DNA of 64,000 nt from Ectothiorhodospira mobilis (GCF_900114895.1 NZ_FOUO01000002.1:62001-126000), one strand, 5' to 3'; positions 1 to 11,756 are shown, counted from the stretch's first letter. Notes: a model not told the origin generated them from the sequence alone. Numbers and translations are program-made.

Positions 1-132
1 CTGCTGCCCGGGGCGGCGCTCCTGCTGGCCCTGCGGGTGGCCCTCACCGGGGGGGCCTGGGTATGGATCACCTTCTGGCTCATCGTCAGCCTGGCGATCC
101 ATCTCCTCGATCTGCGCAACCGTCTGAGGTGA
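1..132 (+). CDS. C-terminal end of a membrane protein (5' end outside the window)
   Basis: An open frame enters from the left edge and ends with TGA at 130-132, giving 43 visible residues. They are strongly hydrophobic (Leu, Ala, Val, Trp-rich) and end in a basic tail DLRNRLR, as expected for a last membrane helix followed by a cytoplasmic positive end. The stop lies 3 nt before the ATG of fni, and the fni ribosome-binding sequence GAGG (126-129) sits inside this gene, so the two are very probably co-transcribed. The family cannot be recognised from this fragment. Confidence 0.6.
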   Translation: MLPGAALLLALRVALTGGAWVWITFWLIVSLAIHLLDLRNRLR

Positions 133-135
133 CCC

Positions 136-1221
136 ATGGGGGGTGAATCCGGGGCCACCCTGCTCAGCGCCCGGCGCGATCCCCGCGCCAAGGGGCGGCA
201 TCTGCAGGCCTGCCTCTCGGACGAGGTGGAATACCGCCGCTCCACGGGCCTGGAACGCTTCGAACTGCGCAACCGCGCCCTGCCGGAGACGGCCCTGCAT
301 GGGGTGGATCTCTCCACGCGGCTGCTGGGCCGGAGCATCCCCTTGCCCTTGATGATCGCCCCCATGACGGGGGGGGATCCCCGCGCCCACGGCATCAACC
401 GACGCCTGGCCCGGGCGGCCCAGCGCTGGGGCCTGCCCATGGGGGTGGGCAGCCAGCGGGTGGGTATCGAGGACCCGGGCCGGGCGCGTTACTTCCAGGT
501 GCGTGCCGAGGCCCCTTCCATCCTGCTGTTCGCCAACATCGGCGGGGCCCAGTTGGTGAAGGGCTGGGGCCTGGAGCAGGCCATGCAGGCCGTGGAGATG
601 ATCGGCGCGGACGCCCTGTTCGTACATCTGAACCCCATGCAGGAGGCGGTCCAGGGGGGAGATGCGGACTTTCGCGGGCTGGCGGGACGCCTGCAGGAGC
701 TCTGCCGGGGGCTGCATGAAGAGGGCATCCCCGTGTTCGCCCGCGAGGTGGGCTTCGGCCTGGGGGAGGGCACCTGCCGGCGGTTGCGGGCCTGTGGCGT
801 GGACGGCATCGACTGCGCCGGGGCCGGCGGCACCTCCTGGGCCCGGGTGGAGGCCGCCTGTGCCCGGGGGGAGCGGGCACAGGCCCTGGCCATGGCCTTT
901 GCCGAATGGGGCATCCCCACGGCCCAGAGCATCCTCAACTGCCGCCGGGCGAGTCCCACCGTGCCCCTCATCGCCAGCGGCGGCCTGCGCAGCGGCCTGG
1001 ATCTGGCCAAGGCCATCGCCCTGGGGGCGGACCTGGGGGCCATGGCCCGCCCCTTCCTGGTGGCCGCCGAGGCGGGGGACGCGGCCCTGGACGCCCTGGT
1101 GGAGGGGGTGATGTCGGAACTGCGGGTGGCCCTGTTCGCCGCCGGGGCCGCGGACCTGCCCGCCTTGCGGGGGGCGCTGTCTCCCGTGGCGGGGGCGTGG
1201 GGCGAGCCCGGGGCGGAATAG
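136..1221 (+). CDS. fni: Type 2 isopentenyl-diphosphate delta-isomerase (FMN-dependent)
   Basis: This 361-residue protein interconverts isopentenyl and dimethylallyl diphosphate in isoprenoid synthesis, using reduced FMN. Family landmarks are visible in order: MTGG at 77-80, GSQR at 105-108, ANIGGAQ near 133, HLNPMQE at 164-170, EVGFG at 204-208, GAGGTSW at 229-235, and a C-terminal glycine-rich GGLRSG phosphate-binding loop of the TIM barrel. Length is typical. The ATG at 136 has GAGG 6 nt upstream, overlapping the end of the preceding membrane gene, so translation is probably coupled. Type 2 isomerases are optional in bacteria using the MEP pathway, where both isomers are already made. No other isoprenoid gene is in view, so the pathway cannot be told from here. 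Confidence 0.92.
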   Translation: MGGESGATLLSARRDPRAKGRHLQACLSDEVEYRRSTGLERFELRNRALPETALHGVDLSTRLLGRSIPLPLMIAPMTGGDPRAHGINRRLARAAQRWGLPMGVGSQRVGIEDPGRARYFQVRAEAPSILLFANIGGAQLVKGWGLEQAMQAVEMIGADALFVHLNPMQEAVQGGDADFRGLAGRLQELCRGLHEEGIPVFAREVGFGLGEGTCRRLRACGVDGIDCAGAGGTSWARVEAACARGERAQALAMAFAEWGIPTAQSILNCRRASPTVPLIASGGLRSGLDLAKAIALGADLGAMARPFLVAAEAGDAALDALVEGVMSELRVALFAAGAADLPALRGALSPVAGAWGEPGAE

Positions 1222-1280
1222 GTCCCTTCCGGGATTGCCATTGTTGCGCGCGTAGCCCCCCCCGGGCCGCGGGGCGGATG

Positions 1281-2774
1281 TCACACCAGGGGGAACATGG
1301 CCGCCAGGGTCCAGCCCAGGAAGCCCGCCAGGGCGATCCCGTCGGCCCAGGGCCGCTGCACCGGGCGGCTCAGCAGCAGGGGCAGGGCCAGCATGGCCGG
1401 CAGCAGCGGCAGGACGATGAACAGGAACTGCATCCCCTCCACCACGGCGGCCGCCAGGCCCATGCCCACCAGGGTGATCAGGGCGATGCCCAGCCCCGTG
1501 CCCAACCCCCGCCAGCCACCGCGCCCCTGCAGGGCCGTGGCCAGGGCCACCGCCCAGGGCAGGATGAGCAGGGCCAGCACCGGCAGGTAGGGCAGGCGGT
1601 GCAGGGGCGGCCACCAGGGGATCCATAGCAGCGCCCCCAGGGCCCCGAAGGCCAGCACCAGGGCCGCCAGCAGGGCCAGTCCCCAGACCAGATCCCGCCA
1701 CTGCGGTAGCGGCGGGCGTGTGCCCAGCAGCATCCAGACCCCGCCCGCCAGGGCCAGCCAGAGGGCGAACTGGGGACCCACCACGATGCCGCCGATGCCG
1801 TCCAGGTGGATCCCCAGACCAATGCCAAACAGGCCCAGGGTGGCGGCGGCGCTGGCGATGGCCGCCCGCACCAGGGGGCGCTGGTTGCGCCCCTGGCGGG
1901 TGGCCTCGTCGGCATCGATGCGGCGCCGGTCGGGATCCGCCACCAGGGGGGCCAGGGCGCGCCAGAGCACCACCACGGCCACTAGGTGCAGCACCCACCA
2001 CAGCAGGGGGCTGGGCGGGGCGCCGGCGGGCGGATCCAGGCCGAAGACCCGGGTGAGCCAGTCCACGGAGGCGTCGTGGGAACGGGCGCTGAACAGCACC
2101 CCGACGTGCTCGCTGCCGGGGACGATGAACAGGTCCCGCGCCGTGCCCTGCTCCATGCGCCCGCCCTCGCCGCCGGCCTCCTGTAGCAGGGATTCCGCCG
2201 CCGCCCGGAAGGGCCCCTCCAGGGCCCCGGCCATGAGCAGGAGGTTGGGGGGATGGGTGGCGTTGACTTCGGCCGGCCCCGGGGAGACGGCCACCACCGC
2301 CTGCACGGGCGGTTGTGCCTCCCGTGCGGCGGCGATCACGGCACCGGCCCCCAGGGAGTGCCCCAGCAGGGCCAGGCGCCCGGTATCCACCTCCGGCTGC
2401 TGCGCCAGCTCGGTCAGGGCCGATTGCACATCGCGGCGGAACTGGTCCGGGTCGTTCCACCAGTCCAGGGGCTTGCGGTTGGCCCCGTGGCCGCTCAGGT
2501 CCGGCAGGGCCACGGCCATGCCGGCATCGGCCAGGGCCAGGGCCCAGGTTTGCATGAGCCGGCCGGATCCGGCGAAGCCGTGGGCCACCACCACACCCGG
2601 GATGGGCCCGCTCCGCTTTGCGGGCAGCACCAGGGTGACCGGAACACCGTCGCGGATGACTTGCCGCTCCAGGATGCCATCCTCCAGGGACAGCACCTGC
2701 CACCAGGCGGTGATGATCAGCGCCAGGGCGCACAGGGCCAGGAGGATACGGGGCAGGGGGCGGGGGGCGTTCAT
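1281..2774 (-). CDS. Alpha/beta hydrolase with C-terminal multi-helix membrane domain
   Basis: The 497-residue product has three parts: an N-terminal membrane anchor (about 8-26), an alpha/beta-hydrolase domain (about 35-290), and a hydrophobic C-terminal half with roughly six or seven predicted helices. The nucleophile elbow GHSLG puts Ser140 at the active site, and AHGF at 64-67 resembles the oxyanion loop. A SEH motif late in the domain may carry the catalytic His. The start was chosen at the ATG preceding the anchor; a longer frame reaches 2972 but overlaps mupP entirely. It is the last gene of the minus-strand group mtaD-ubiG-mupP, 11 nt after mupP. Substrate is unknown. A membrane-bound esterase or lipase is an inference from the fold only. 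Confidence 0.75.
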   Translation of the reverse strand: MNAPRPLPRILLALCALALIITAWWQVLSLEDGILERQVIRDGVPVTLVLPAKRSGPIPGVVVAHGFAGSGRLMQTWALALADAGMAVALPDLSGHGANRKPLDWWNDPDQFRRDVQSALTELAQQPEVDTGRLALLGHSLGAGAVIAAAREAQPPVQAVVAVSPGPAEVNATHPPNLLLMAGALEGPFRAAAESLLQEAGGEGGRMEQGTARDLFIVPGSEHVGVLFSARSHDASVDWLTRVFGLDPPAGAPPSPLLWWVLHLVAVVVLWRALAPLVADPDRRRIDADEATRQGRNQRPLVRAAIASAAATLGLFGIGLGIHLDGIGGIVVGPQFALWLALAGGVWMLLGTRPPLPQWRDLVWGLALLAALVLAFGALGALLWIPWWPPLHRLPYLPVLALLILPWAVALATALQGRGGWRGLGTGLGIALITLVGMGLAAAVVEGMQFLFIVLPLLPAMLALPLLLSRPVQRPWADGIALAGFLGWTLAAMFPLV

Positions 2775-2785
2775 GGGGGCGTGGC

Positions 2786-3448
2786 TCAGGAGGCCCGATG
2801 CACCGGGCTCAGCCAGGGCAGGATCTCCTCGGGGTGGCGGATGCAGCCGTCGGCCCCCCAGGTATCCGGGGTCTGGTCCGCATCGATGTAGCCGTAGAGG
2901 GCGGTGAGGGTGACCATGCCGGCGGCGCGTCCCGCCTGGATGTCCCGCAGGGCGTCGCCGATGTAGAGGCATCGCTGCGGGGTGCTGCCCGCCTCCCGGC
3001 AGGCCTGGAGCAGGGGCAGGGGATGGGGTTTGCGCTCGGGGGTGGTGTCGCCGCTGATGACCGTGGCCGCCCGTTCGTACAGCCCCATGGCGCGCAGCAG
3101 GGGGTCGGTGAGCCAGCCGGGTTTGTTGGTGACCACGCCCCAGTTCATCCCCCGGGCCTCGATCCCCTCCAGGATCTTGGCCATGCCGGGGAAGAGCCGG
3201 GTCTCCACGTGCAGGGCCTGGGCATAGAGGTCCAGGTACTGCCGCTTCAGGTCCTCGAAGGTCTCTCCCTCGATCCCGGGGAATCCCAACCGCACCAGGG
3301 CCACGGAGCCGTGGGAGACGTGGTCGCGCACCGCCTCGAAGGGCAGGGGATCCACACCGTGGCGGGTTTGCAGGCGGCAGAGGGCGGCATGCATGTCCGG
3401 GGCGGTGTCCGCCAGGGTGCCGTCCAGATCCAGCAGCAGGGTTTGCAC
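2786..3448 (-). CDS. mupP: HAD phosphatase, MupP / phosphoglycolate phosphatase type
   Basis: A 220-residue HAD-superfamily phosphatase. Motif I is DLDGT with nucleophile Asp7 and acid/base Asp9; motif II is TNK at 107-109; motif III Lys140 lies in ERKPHP; motif IV is GDALRD with Asp165 and Asp169. A helical cap lies between residues 14 and 85. It sits 4 nt downstream of ubiG, the position of PA3172 in Pseudomonas, which encodes the N-acetylmuramate-6-phosphate phosphatase MupP of peptidoglycan recycling. The family is otherwise annotated as phosphoglycolate phosphatase Gph. The MupP call rests on this gene order. nagZ, another recycling enzyme, lies elsewhere in the window, which fits but does not prove the choice. 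Confidence 0.82.
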   Translation of the reverse strand: MQTLLLDLDGTLADTAPDMHAALCRLQTRHGVDPLPFEAVRDHVSHGSVALVRLGFPGIEGETFEDLKRQYLDLYAQALHVETRLFPGMAKILEGIEARGMNWGVVTNKPGWLTDPLLRAMGLYERAATVISGDTTPERKPHPLPLLQACREAGSTPQRCLYIGDALRDIQAGRAAGMVTLTALYGYIDADQTPDTWGADGCIRHPEEILPWLSPVHRAS

Positions 3449-3452
3449 GGGA

Positions 3453-4178
3453 TCAGTCCTCCCGCACGGCGTGGGCCAGGTAGTTCACCTCCACCCCCGG
3501 GCCCAGGTAGTAGCGGCGGTGCAGGGGGTCGTAGTGCATGCCGGTGAGGCCGCGCAGCGCCAGGCCGCTGTCGCGCATCCAGCCGTCCAGTTCCGAGGGC
3601 CGGATGAAGCGGGAGAACTGGTGGGTGCCCCGGGGCAGCCAGCGCAGCAGGTACTCGGCCCCGACGATGGCCAGGGCGAAGGCCTTGGGGGTGCGATTGA
3701 GGGTGGCCACGCAGAGATGGCCGCCGGGTTGGAGCAGGCGGGCACACGCATGGATCACGGAGCGCGGGTCGGGGACGTGTTCCAGCAGTTCCATGCAGGT
3801 GACCACGTCGAAGGATTCCGGTTGTTCCGCCGCCAGGTCCTCCACGGCGATGCAGCGGTAGTCCACCTCCAGGCCCGACTCCAGCAGGTGCAGGCGGGCC
3901 ACGTCCAGGGCCCCTTCCCCCAGGTCGATGCCGGTGACCCGGGCCCCCCGGCGGGCCATGGCCTCGGCCAGCAGGCCGCCGCCGCAGCCCACGTCCAGCA
4001 CCCGCAGGCCCGCAAGGCCGCCGCTGCGTTCCTCGACAAAGCCCAGGCGCACGGGGTTGATCTCGTGCAGGGGGCGGCATGCCCCCTCCGGGTCCCACCA
4101 GTGGCGGGAGAGGTCATCGAACTTGGCCAGTTCGACGTCGTCGGCGTTGCGCTGAGGTTCACACATGGCGGTGGGCAT
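3453..4178 (-). CDS. ubiG: Ubiquinone biosynthesis O-methyltransferase
   Basis: This class I SAM methyltransferase carries out both O-methylations of ubiquinone synthesis. The 241-residue product has the family N-terminal signature HWWDPEG (26-32) followed by PLHEINPVRL, and motif I LDVGCGGGLL at 61-70. PRGTHQ in the C-terminal third is also typical. Two starts are possible: ATG at 4178 and an in-frame ATG at 4166 four codons later; neither changes the domain. It lies 15 nt after the MTA deaminase gene and 4 nt before mupP, so it belongs to that operon. A second UbiG-type gene is at 57772-58539; this copy has the conserved gammaproteobacterial neighbours and is the likelier ubiquinone enzyme. 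Confidence 0.93.
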   Translation of the reverse strand: MPTAMCEPQRNADDVELAKFDDLSRHWWDPEGACRPLHEINPVRLGFVEERSGGLAGLRVLDVGCGGGLLAEAMARRGARVTGIDLGEGALDVARLHLLESGLEVDYRCIAVEDLAAEQPESFDVVTCMELLEHVPDPRSVIHACARLLQPGGHLCVATLNRTPKAFALAIVGAEYLLRWLPRGTHQFSRFIRPSELDGWMRDSGLALRGLTGMHYDPLHRRYYLGPGVEVNYLAHAVRED

Positions 4179-4193
4179 CCCGGTGGGTGCGGA

Positions 4194-5513
4194 TCAGTCG
4201 GCCTCGGCGATGCGGCGTTGCCAGTCGGCTACGCGCCGGCGCAGGTCCGGCAGGTCGATGGTGGTGAGCTGCCGGTCCCTGAGCAGGGGGCGGCCGGCCA
4301 CCCAGACATCGCTCACCTGGTGGCGGGAGGCGGCATAGACCAGATGAGAGACCGGATCGTACAGGGGTAGGGTCTCCAGTTCCCCCAGGTCCACGGCGGT
4401 GATGTCGGCGCTCTTGCCCGGCTCCAGGGAGCCGGTGCTCTCCCCCAGGCCCAGGGCCCGGGCACCGTTGAGGGTGGCCATGCGCAGGGCGGTGTGGGCG
4501 GGCAGGGCGGCGGCGTCACCGCTCACCCCCTTGGCCAGGAGCGCCGCGGTGCGCATCTCCCCCAGCAGGTCCAGGTCATTGTTGCTGGCGGTGCCGTCGG
4601 TCCCCAGGGCCACGTTCACCCCCGCCTCCACCAGGGCCTGCACCGGGCAGAACCCCGAGGCCAGCTTGAGATTGGATTCGGGACAATGGACCACGTGGGC
4701 GCCGGTGTCCGCCAGGTAGCGGATCTCGGAGGCCTCCAGCTGGGTCATGTGCACCCCCAGGAGGTTGGGGCCCACCAGCCCCAGGCGGGCCAGGCGCTCC
4801 AGGGGGCGCATGCCGAAGCGGGCGACGGACTCCTCCACCTCGTGGGCGGTCTCGTGCACGTGCATGTGCACGGGAATCTCCAGCTCTTGCGCCAGGGTGG
4901 CCAGGCGCCCCAGGGGGTCGTCGCCCACGGTGTAGGGGGCATGGGGCGCGAAGCAGAAGGAGAGCAGGGCGTCGCCCTTATAACGGTCGTGGATGTCCAG
5001 CCCCTTGGTGATGTACTCCTCGGCGTCCCCCGCCCAGGCGCTGGGGAAGTCGATGACGATGAGCCCCAGCACCGCCCGCAGACCGGCGCGGGCGGCCACC
5101 TGCCCGGTGGTCTCGGGGAAGAAGTACATGTCGTTGAAGCAGGTGGTGCCGCCGCGGATCATCTCCGCCGCGGCCAGCAGCGTGCCGTCGTGTACGAAGC
5201 CCTCGCCCACGAAGCGCCCCTCCGCCGGCCAGATGTGGTTCTGCAGCCAGTCCATCAGCGGCAGGTCGTCCGCCAGGCCCCGCAACAGGGTCATGGGGCT
5301 GTGGGTGTGGGCGTTGACCAGGCCGGGGATGAGGGCGTGGCGCTCCAGACGGCGGTGGGTCTCGGGTCGGTAGCGGGCCTGGGCCTCCTCTGTGGGCAGC
5401 AGTTCCAGGATGCGCCCCTCGTGGATGGCCAGGGCATGGTCTTCCAGCACCCGCCCCTGCGGCTCCACGGGGATGATCCAGGGCGCCGAGATCAGTTTGT
5501 CGATGGTCTGCAT
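4194..5513 (-). CDS. mtaD: 5'-methylthioadenosine deaminase (TRZ/ATZ amidohydrolase family)
   Basis: A 439-residue metal-dependent amidohydrolase predicted to deaminate 5'-methylthioadenosine (possibly also S-adenosylhomocysteine) to the inosine analogue. Metal ligands are visible: HTH at 69-71 after the PGLVNAH strand, HMHVHE at 216-221, His near 276 in VVHCPES, and Asp306 in GTDGTAS. The frame is open to 5642, but the ATG at 5513 starts the usual amidohydrolase beta-domain and leaves a 121-bp divergent spacer to mtnA. The Pseudomonas gene in this position (PA3170) is a characterised MTA deaminase. Here mtnA is adjacent and a methylthioinosine-type phosphorylase is at 36.7 kb, which supports the same role. 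First gene of the minus-strand operon. Confidence 0.87.
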   Translation of the reverse strand: MQTIDKLISAPWIIPVEPQGRVLEDHALAIHEGRILELLPTEEAQARYRPETHRRLERHALIPGLVNAHTHSPMTLLRGLADDLPLMDWLQNHIWPAEGRFVGEGFVHDGTLLAAAEMIRGGTTCFNDMYFFPETTGQVAARAGLRAVLGLIVIDFPSAWAGDAEEYITKGLDIHDRYKGDALLSFCFAPHAPYTVGDDPLGRLATLAQELEIPVHMHVHETAHEVEESVARFGMRPLERLARLGLVGPNLLGVHMTQLEASEIRYLADTGAHVVHCPESNLKLASGFCPVQALVEAGVNVALGTDGTASNNDLDLLGEMRTAALLAKGVSGDAAALPAHTALRMATLNGARALGLGESTGSLEPGKSADITAVDLGELETLPLYDPVSHLVYAASRHQVSDVWVAGRPLLRDRQLTTIDLPDLRRRVADWQRRIAEAD

Positions 5514-5634
5514 GGCCGAAAGATAACGTCCCGCAGGATCCGGGACAAGCGCACCCGCGGGAGGGATCTGGCACCTCGCGGGCCATGCTGGCACAGTACG
5601 GAGCCGATCCCATCCATATGACCCGACCCAGCCC
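5514..5634. promoter_or_regulatory. Divergent intergenic region between mtaD and mtnA
   Basis: This 121-bp spacer must hold the promoters for both the minus-strand mtaD operon and mtnA. An inverted repeat GTCCCG / CGGGAC lies near the mtaD side (about 5528-5546). I could not pick convincing -35/-10 pairs in this GC-rich sequence and saw no known SAM riboswitch fold. Confidence 0.4.
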
Positions 5635-6684
5635 ATGAGCACCTACGACCACGATTCCATCCGCGCCGTGCAGTGGACCGGCACCCACCTGAGGCTGCTG
5701 GATCAGCGCCTGCTGCCCCAGCGCTGTGTCCACGTGGACCTGGACTCGGCCACGGAGGCGGCCGGGGCCATCCGCAACATGGTGGTGCGCGGCGCCCCGG
5801 CCATCGGTGTTGCCGCCGCCTATGCCGCGGTCCTGGCCGGGCGCGCCGCCTGGCGGGAGGCGGGTCCGGACTGGCGCCGGGCCATGGAACCCGCCCTGCA
5901 GGCCCTGGCGGATTCCCGCCCCACGGCGGTGAATCTGTTCTGGGCCCTGGGGCACATGCGGCAGGTGATGGACGGCCTGCCGGCGGAGGCGGACCCGGAG
6001 CCGGCCCTGCTGGCGGCGGCGCAGGGCATCCATGAGGCGGACGTGGCGGGCAACCGGCGCATGGGCGACCTGGGGGCGGCCCTCATCCCCCCGGGACAGG
6101 ATGTGCTCACCCACTGCAACGCCGGTTCCCTGGCCACGGCCGGCTACGGCACGGCCCTGGGGGTGATCCGCAGCGCCTTTGCCCAGGGCCGCATCGGCCA
6201 TGTCTATGCCGACGAGACCCGGCCCTGGCTCCAGGGCAGCCGCCTCACCGCCTGGGAACTGGTGCAGGACGATATCCCCGTGACCCTGCTCTGCGAAGGG
6301 GCCGCCGCCGGTCTTATGCGTCAGGGGCGCGTGGGCTGGGTGGTGGTGGGGGCGGACCGCATCGCCGCCAACGGCGACACCGCCAACAAGGTGGGCACCT
6401 ATGGCCTGGCGGTGCTGGCGCGCCACCACGGCGTGGGCTTCATGGTGGTGGCCCCCACCAGCACCATCGATGCCGACGCGGCGAACGGCAGCGCCATCCC
6501 CATCGAGCAGCGGGGAGAGGAGGAGGTGCTGGAACTGGCGGGTCAGCGGGTGGCCGCCGAGGGGGCCGGGGCCTGGAACCCGGCCTTCGACGTGACCCCG
6601 GCGGAGCTGATCGACGCCATCGTCACCGAGAAGGGGGTGGTGGAACACCCCGGCGGGCGCGGGGTGACGTCTCTGCTGGACTGA
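5635..6684 (+). CDS. mtnA: Methylthioribose-1-phosphate isomerase
   Basis: MtnA converts 5-methylthioribose-1-phosphate to methylthioribulose-1-phosphate in methionine salvage. The 349-residue protein has RGAPAIG at 52-58 (phosphate-binding), the catalytic Cys161 in [10 protein letters not shown], and the catalytic Asp241 in [10 protein letters not shown] followed by NKVGTY. It belongs to the eIF2B-alpha-like fold, explaining older 'initiation factor 2B' names. It is divergent from mtaD and directly upstream of gyrA, the same order as PA3168-PA3170. Its substrate would come from the methylthioinosine phosphorylase at 36736-37488. No mtnB, mtnC, mtnD or mtnK genes are in this window. Confidence 0.95.
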   Translation: MSTYDHDSIRAVQWTGTHLRLLDQRLLPQRCVHVDLDSATEAAGAIRNMVVRGAPAIGVAAAYAAVLAGRAAWREAGPDWRRAMEPALQALADSRPTAVNLFWALGHMRQVMDGLPAEADPEPALLAAAQGIHEADVAGNRRMGDLGAALIPPGQDVLTHCNAGSLATAGYGTALGVIRSAFAQGRIGHVYADETRPWLQGSRLTAWELVQDDIPVTLLCEGAAAGLMRQGRVGWVVVGADRIAANGDTANKVGTYGLAVLARHHGVGFMVVAPTSTIDADAANGSAIPIEQRGEEEVLELAGQRVAAEGAGAWNPAFDVTPAELIDAIVTEKGVVEHPGGRGVTSLLD

Positions 6685-6691
6685 ATGCCGC

Positions 6692-6723
6692 CCCCGGATG
6701 CCGTCCTGATGCCGCATCCGGGG
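6692..6723 (+). terminator. Perfect 10-bp hairpin after mtnA
   Basis: CCCCGGATGC (6692-6701) and GCATCCGGGG (6714-6723) form a perfect 10-bp stem with a 12-nt loop, starting 8 nt after the mtnA stop. No T-run follows, so it may be a weak or Rho-assisted terminator, or a 3'-end stabiliser separating mtnA from gyrA. Confidence 0.5.
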
Positions 6724-6786
6724 ATGTGGTATCCTTGCTGGCTTATTTCCAGTCCTCCCACGTTCACCATCGGGACCCGAGACTGA

Positions 6787-9393
<2,607 letters not shown>

Positions 9394-9443
9394 ACCCCGT
9401 CCGGGCCCCCGGGCCCATCCGCGATGCAAACCAGGAGCAAGCC

Positions 9444-10526
9444 ATGACACGTGTCTATAACTTCAGCGCCGGCCCCGCCGTCCTGCCCGAACCGGTGCTG
9501 GAGCGCGCCCGCGACGAGATGCTGGACTGGAACGGCACGGGCATGTCCGTGATGGAGATGAGCCACCGGGGCAAGGCCTTCGTCTCCATCGCCGAACGCG
9601 CCGAGCAGGACCTGCGGGACCTGATGCGGGTGCCCGAGAACTACCGCGTCCTGTTCCTCCAGGGCGGGGCCTCGGCCCAGTTCGCCGCCATCCCCATGAA
9701 CCTGCTGGGGGAGCGTCGCCGCGCCGATTACGTCAACACCGGCGCCTGGTCGAAGAAGGCCATCGCCGAGGCCCGCAAGTACGCCGAGGTGAACGTGGTG
9801 GCCAGCAGTGAGGCCGACGGCTTCACCTCCATCCCCCCCTTCGAGACCTGGCAGCGGGACCCGCAGGCCGCCTATCTGCACTACACTCCCAACGAGACCA
9901 TCGGCGGCCTGGAATTCCCCTGGATCCCCGACAGCGGTGACGTGCCCCTGGTGGCGGACATGTCCTCCACCATCCTCTCCCGGCCCGTGGACGTGTCCCG
10001 CTTCGGGCTCCTCTATGCCGGGGCCCAGAAGAACATCGGGCCTGCGGGGCTGACCCTGGTGATCGTGCGCGACGACCTGGTCGGCCATGCCACGCCCCAG
10101 GTGCCCTCCGTGCTGGACTACCGGGTCCAGGCCGAGGCCGGGTCCATGTCCAACACCCCGCCCACCTATGGCTGGTACCTGGCGGGGTTGGTGTTCCAGT
10201 GGCTCAAGGCCCAGGGGGGACTGGAGGCGATGGAAACCCTGAACCGCCGCAAGGCGCAGAAGCTCTACAACGCCATCGACAACTCGGCCTTCTATTCCAA
10301 TCCGGTGGAGCCCTCGGCCCGTTCCCTCATGAACGTGCCCTTCACCCTGGCCGATCCGGAGCTGGACGGCCTCTTCCTGAAGGAGGCGGAGCAGGCGGGG
10401 CTGGTCAACCTCAAGGGCCACCGCTCCGTGGGCGGCATGCGCGCGAGCCTTTACAACGCCATGCCCGAGGCCGGCGTGGACGCCCTGGTGGAGTTCATGG
10501 CCGATTTCGAACAGCGCAAGGCCTGA
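9444..10526 (+). CDS. serC: Phosphoserine aminotransferase
   Basis: SerC transaminates 3-phosphohydroxypyruvate to phosphoserine and also acts in pyridoxal-phosphate synthesis. The 360-residue class V aminotransferase begins with the family signature YNFSAGPA (5-12). The PLP-binding lysine is Lys196 in [12 protein letters not shown], and [10 protein letters not shown] near the C-terminus binds substrate phosphate. The frame is open further upstream to 9390, but ATG 9444 has CAGGAG 6 nt upstream and matches the family N-terminus. The D-3-phosphoglycerate dehydrogenase that supplies its substrate starts 5 nt downstream, so the first two steps of serine synthesis are paired. Confidence 0.97.
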   Translation: MTRVYNFSAGPAVLPEPVLERARDEMLDWNGTGMSVMEMSHRGKAFVSIAERAEQDLRDLMRVPENYRVLFLQGGASAQFAAIPMNLLGERRRADYVNTGAWSKKAIAEARKYAEVNVVASSEADGFTSIPPFETWQRDPQAAYLHYTPNETIGGLEFPWIPDSGDVPLVADMSSTILSRPVDVSRFGLLYAGAQKNIGPAGLTLVIVRDDLVGHATPQVPSVLDYRVQAEAGSMSNTPPTYGWYLAGLVFQWLKAQGGLEAMETLNRRKAQKLYNAIDNSAFYSNPVEPSARSLMNVPFTLADPELDGLFLKEAEQAGLVNLKGHRSVGGMRASLYNAMPEAGVDALVEFMADFEQRKA

Positions 10527-10531
10527 CCGCC

Positions 10532-11695
10532 ATGTACCGCATCCTCACCCTGAACCACATCGCCACCAAGGGGCTGGAGCGCTTCGGGCGCGAGCACTAC
10601 GAGGTGGCCTCGGAGATCTCCCATCCCGACGCCATCCTGGTGCGTTCCTTCGACATGCACACCATGGAGATCCCCGAGGGGCTCAAGGCGGTGGGCCGGG
10701 CCGGTGCCGGGGTGAACAACATCCCCGTGGAGGCCCTCAGCGAGCGGGGGATCGCGGTGTTCAACGCCCCCGGGGCCAACGCCAACGCCGTCAAGGAACT
10801 GGTGCTGGCGGGCATGCTCCTGGCGGCCCGCAACATCTGCCAGGCCTGGGCCTACACCCGCGAGCTCCAGGGGGACGATGCCGAACTGCATCGCCAGGTG
10901 GAGGCGGGCAAGAAGCGCTTCGCCGGGTTCGAGCTCACCAGCCGCACCCTGGGGGTGATCGGTCTGGGGGCCATCGGCGTGCAGGTGGCCAACGCCGCCC
11001 GCGGGCTGGGCATGGAGGTGGTGGGCTATGACCCCCACATGACCGTCGGACGCGCCTGGCAGCTGGATGCCGGGGTGCACCAGGCCGCCAGTGTGGACGA
11101 CCTGGTGGCCCGCTGCGACATGATCAGCCTGCACGTGCCCCTGAACGAGCACACCCGCCATCTCCTCGACGCCGACCGCATCCGGTCCCTGCGCCCGGGC
11201 AGCGTACTGCTCAACTTCGCCCGGGACGGCATCGTGGATGCCGCCGCCATGGTGGAGGCCCTGGACGCAGGGCATGTGCACGCCTATGTCTGCGATTTCC
11301 CTAGCCGCCAATTGCAGGGCCACGACCGGGTCATCGCCCTGCCGCACCTGGGGGCCTCTACCGTGGAGGCGGAGGAGAACTGCGCCGTCATGGTGGCGGA
11401 TCAGCTGCGGGACTACCTGGAACATGGCAACGTGCGCAACGCCGTGAACCTGCCCGAGGTGCACCTGCCCCGGGCCGGGGATGCCCGCCTGGCCATCATC
11501 AACCGCAACCGCCCGGACATGGTGGGGCAGATCTCCCATGTGCTGGGCCAGAACGGCATCAATATCGTGCACATGGTGAACGAGTCCCGCGCCGGGCTGG
11601 CCTACAGCCTCATCGACACGGAAGGGGTCATCGACGAGGAGGCGGCCCGGGGCATCGCCGGCATCGATGGCGTCCTCAGGATGCGCGTCCTCTAG
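10532..11695 (+). CDS. serA: D-3-phosphoglycerate dehydrogenase
   Basis: A 387-residue NAD-dependent 2-hydroxyacid dehydrogenase, catalysing the first step of serine synthesis. The nucleotide-binding motif GLGAIG is at 144-149. FARDGIVD (catalytic Arg region) and LPHLGAST (catalytic His) follow. A C-terminal ACT-like segment (about 315-387, RNRPDMVGQISHVLGQ) suggests the short ACT-only PGDH type, without the extra substrate-binding domain of longer enzymes. ATG 10532 is 5 nt after serC. Pseudomonas has no such gene between serC and pheA, so this insertion distinguishes the lineage. Being next to serC makes the phosphoglycerate role much more likely than another hydroxyacid substrate. Confidence 0.92.
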   Translation: MYRILTLNHIATKGLERFGREHYEVASEISHPDAILVRSFDMHTMEIPEGLKAVGRAGAGVNNIPVEALSERGIAVFNAPGANANAVKELVLAGMLLAARNICQAWAYTRELQGDDAELHRQVEAGKKRFAGFELTSRTLGVIGLGAIGVQVANAARGLGMEVVGYDPHMTVGRAWQLDAGVHQAASVDDLVARCDMISLHVPLNEHTRHLLDADRIRSLRPGSVLLNFARDGIVDAAAMVEALDAGHVHAYVCDFPSRQLQGHDRVIALPHLGASTVEAEENCAVMVADQLRDYLEHGNVRNAVNLPEVHLPRAGDARLAIINRNRPDMVGQISHVLGQNGINIVHMVNESRAGLAYSLIDTEGVIDEEAARGIAGIDGVLRMRVL

Positions 11696-11756
11696 GGTCG
11701 GGCCGTGGGGATCCGCTATCAGGTACATGACGGGCGCCGTCCCATGGGGTGTGACC

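Noticed and set aside
5514-5634. A possible SAM riboswitch before mtnA
   Set aside because: No conserved SAM-riboswitch core could be built. The only structure is one short GTCCCG/CGGGAC stem.
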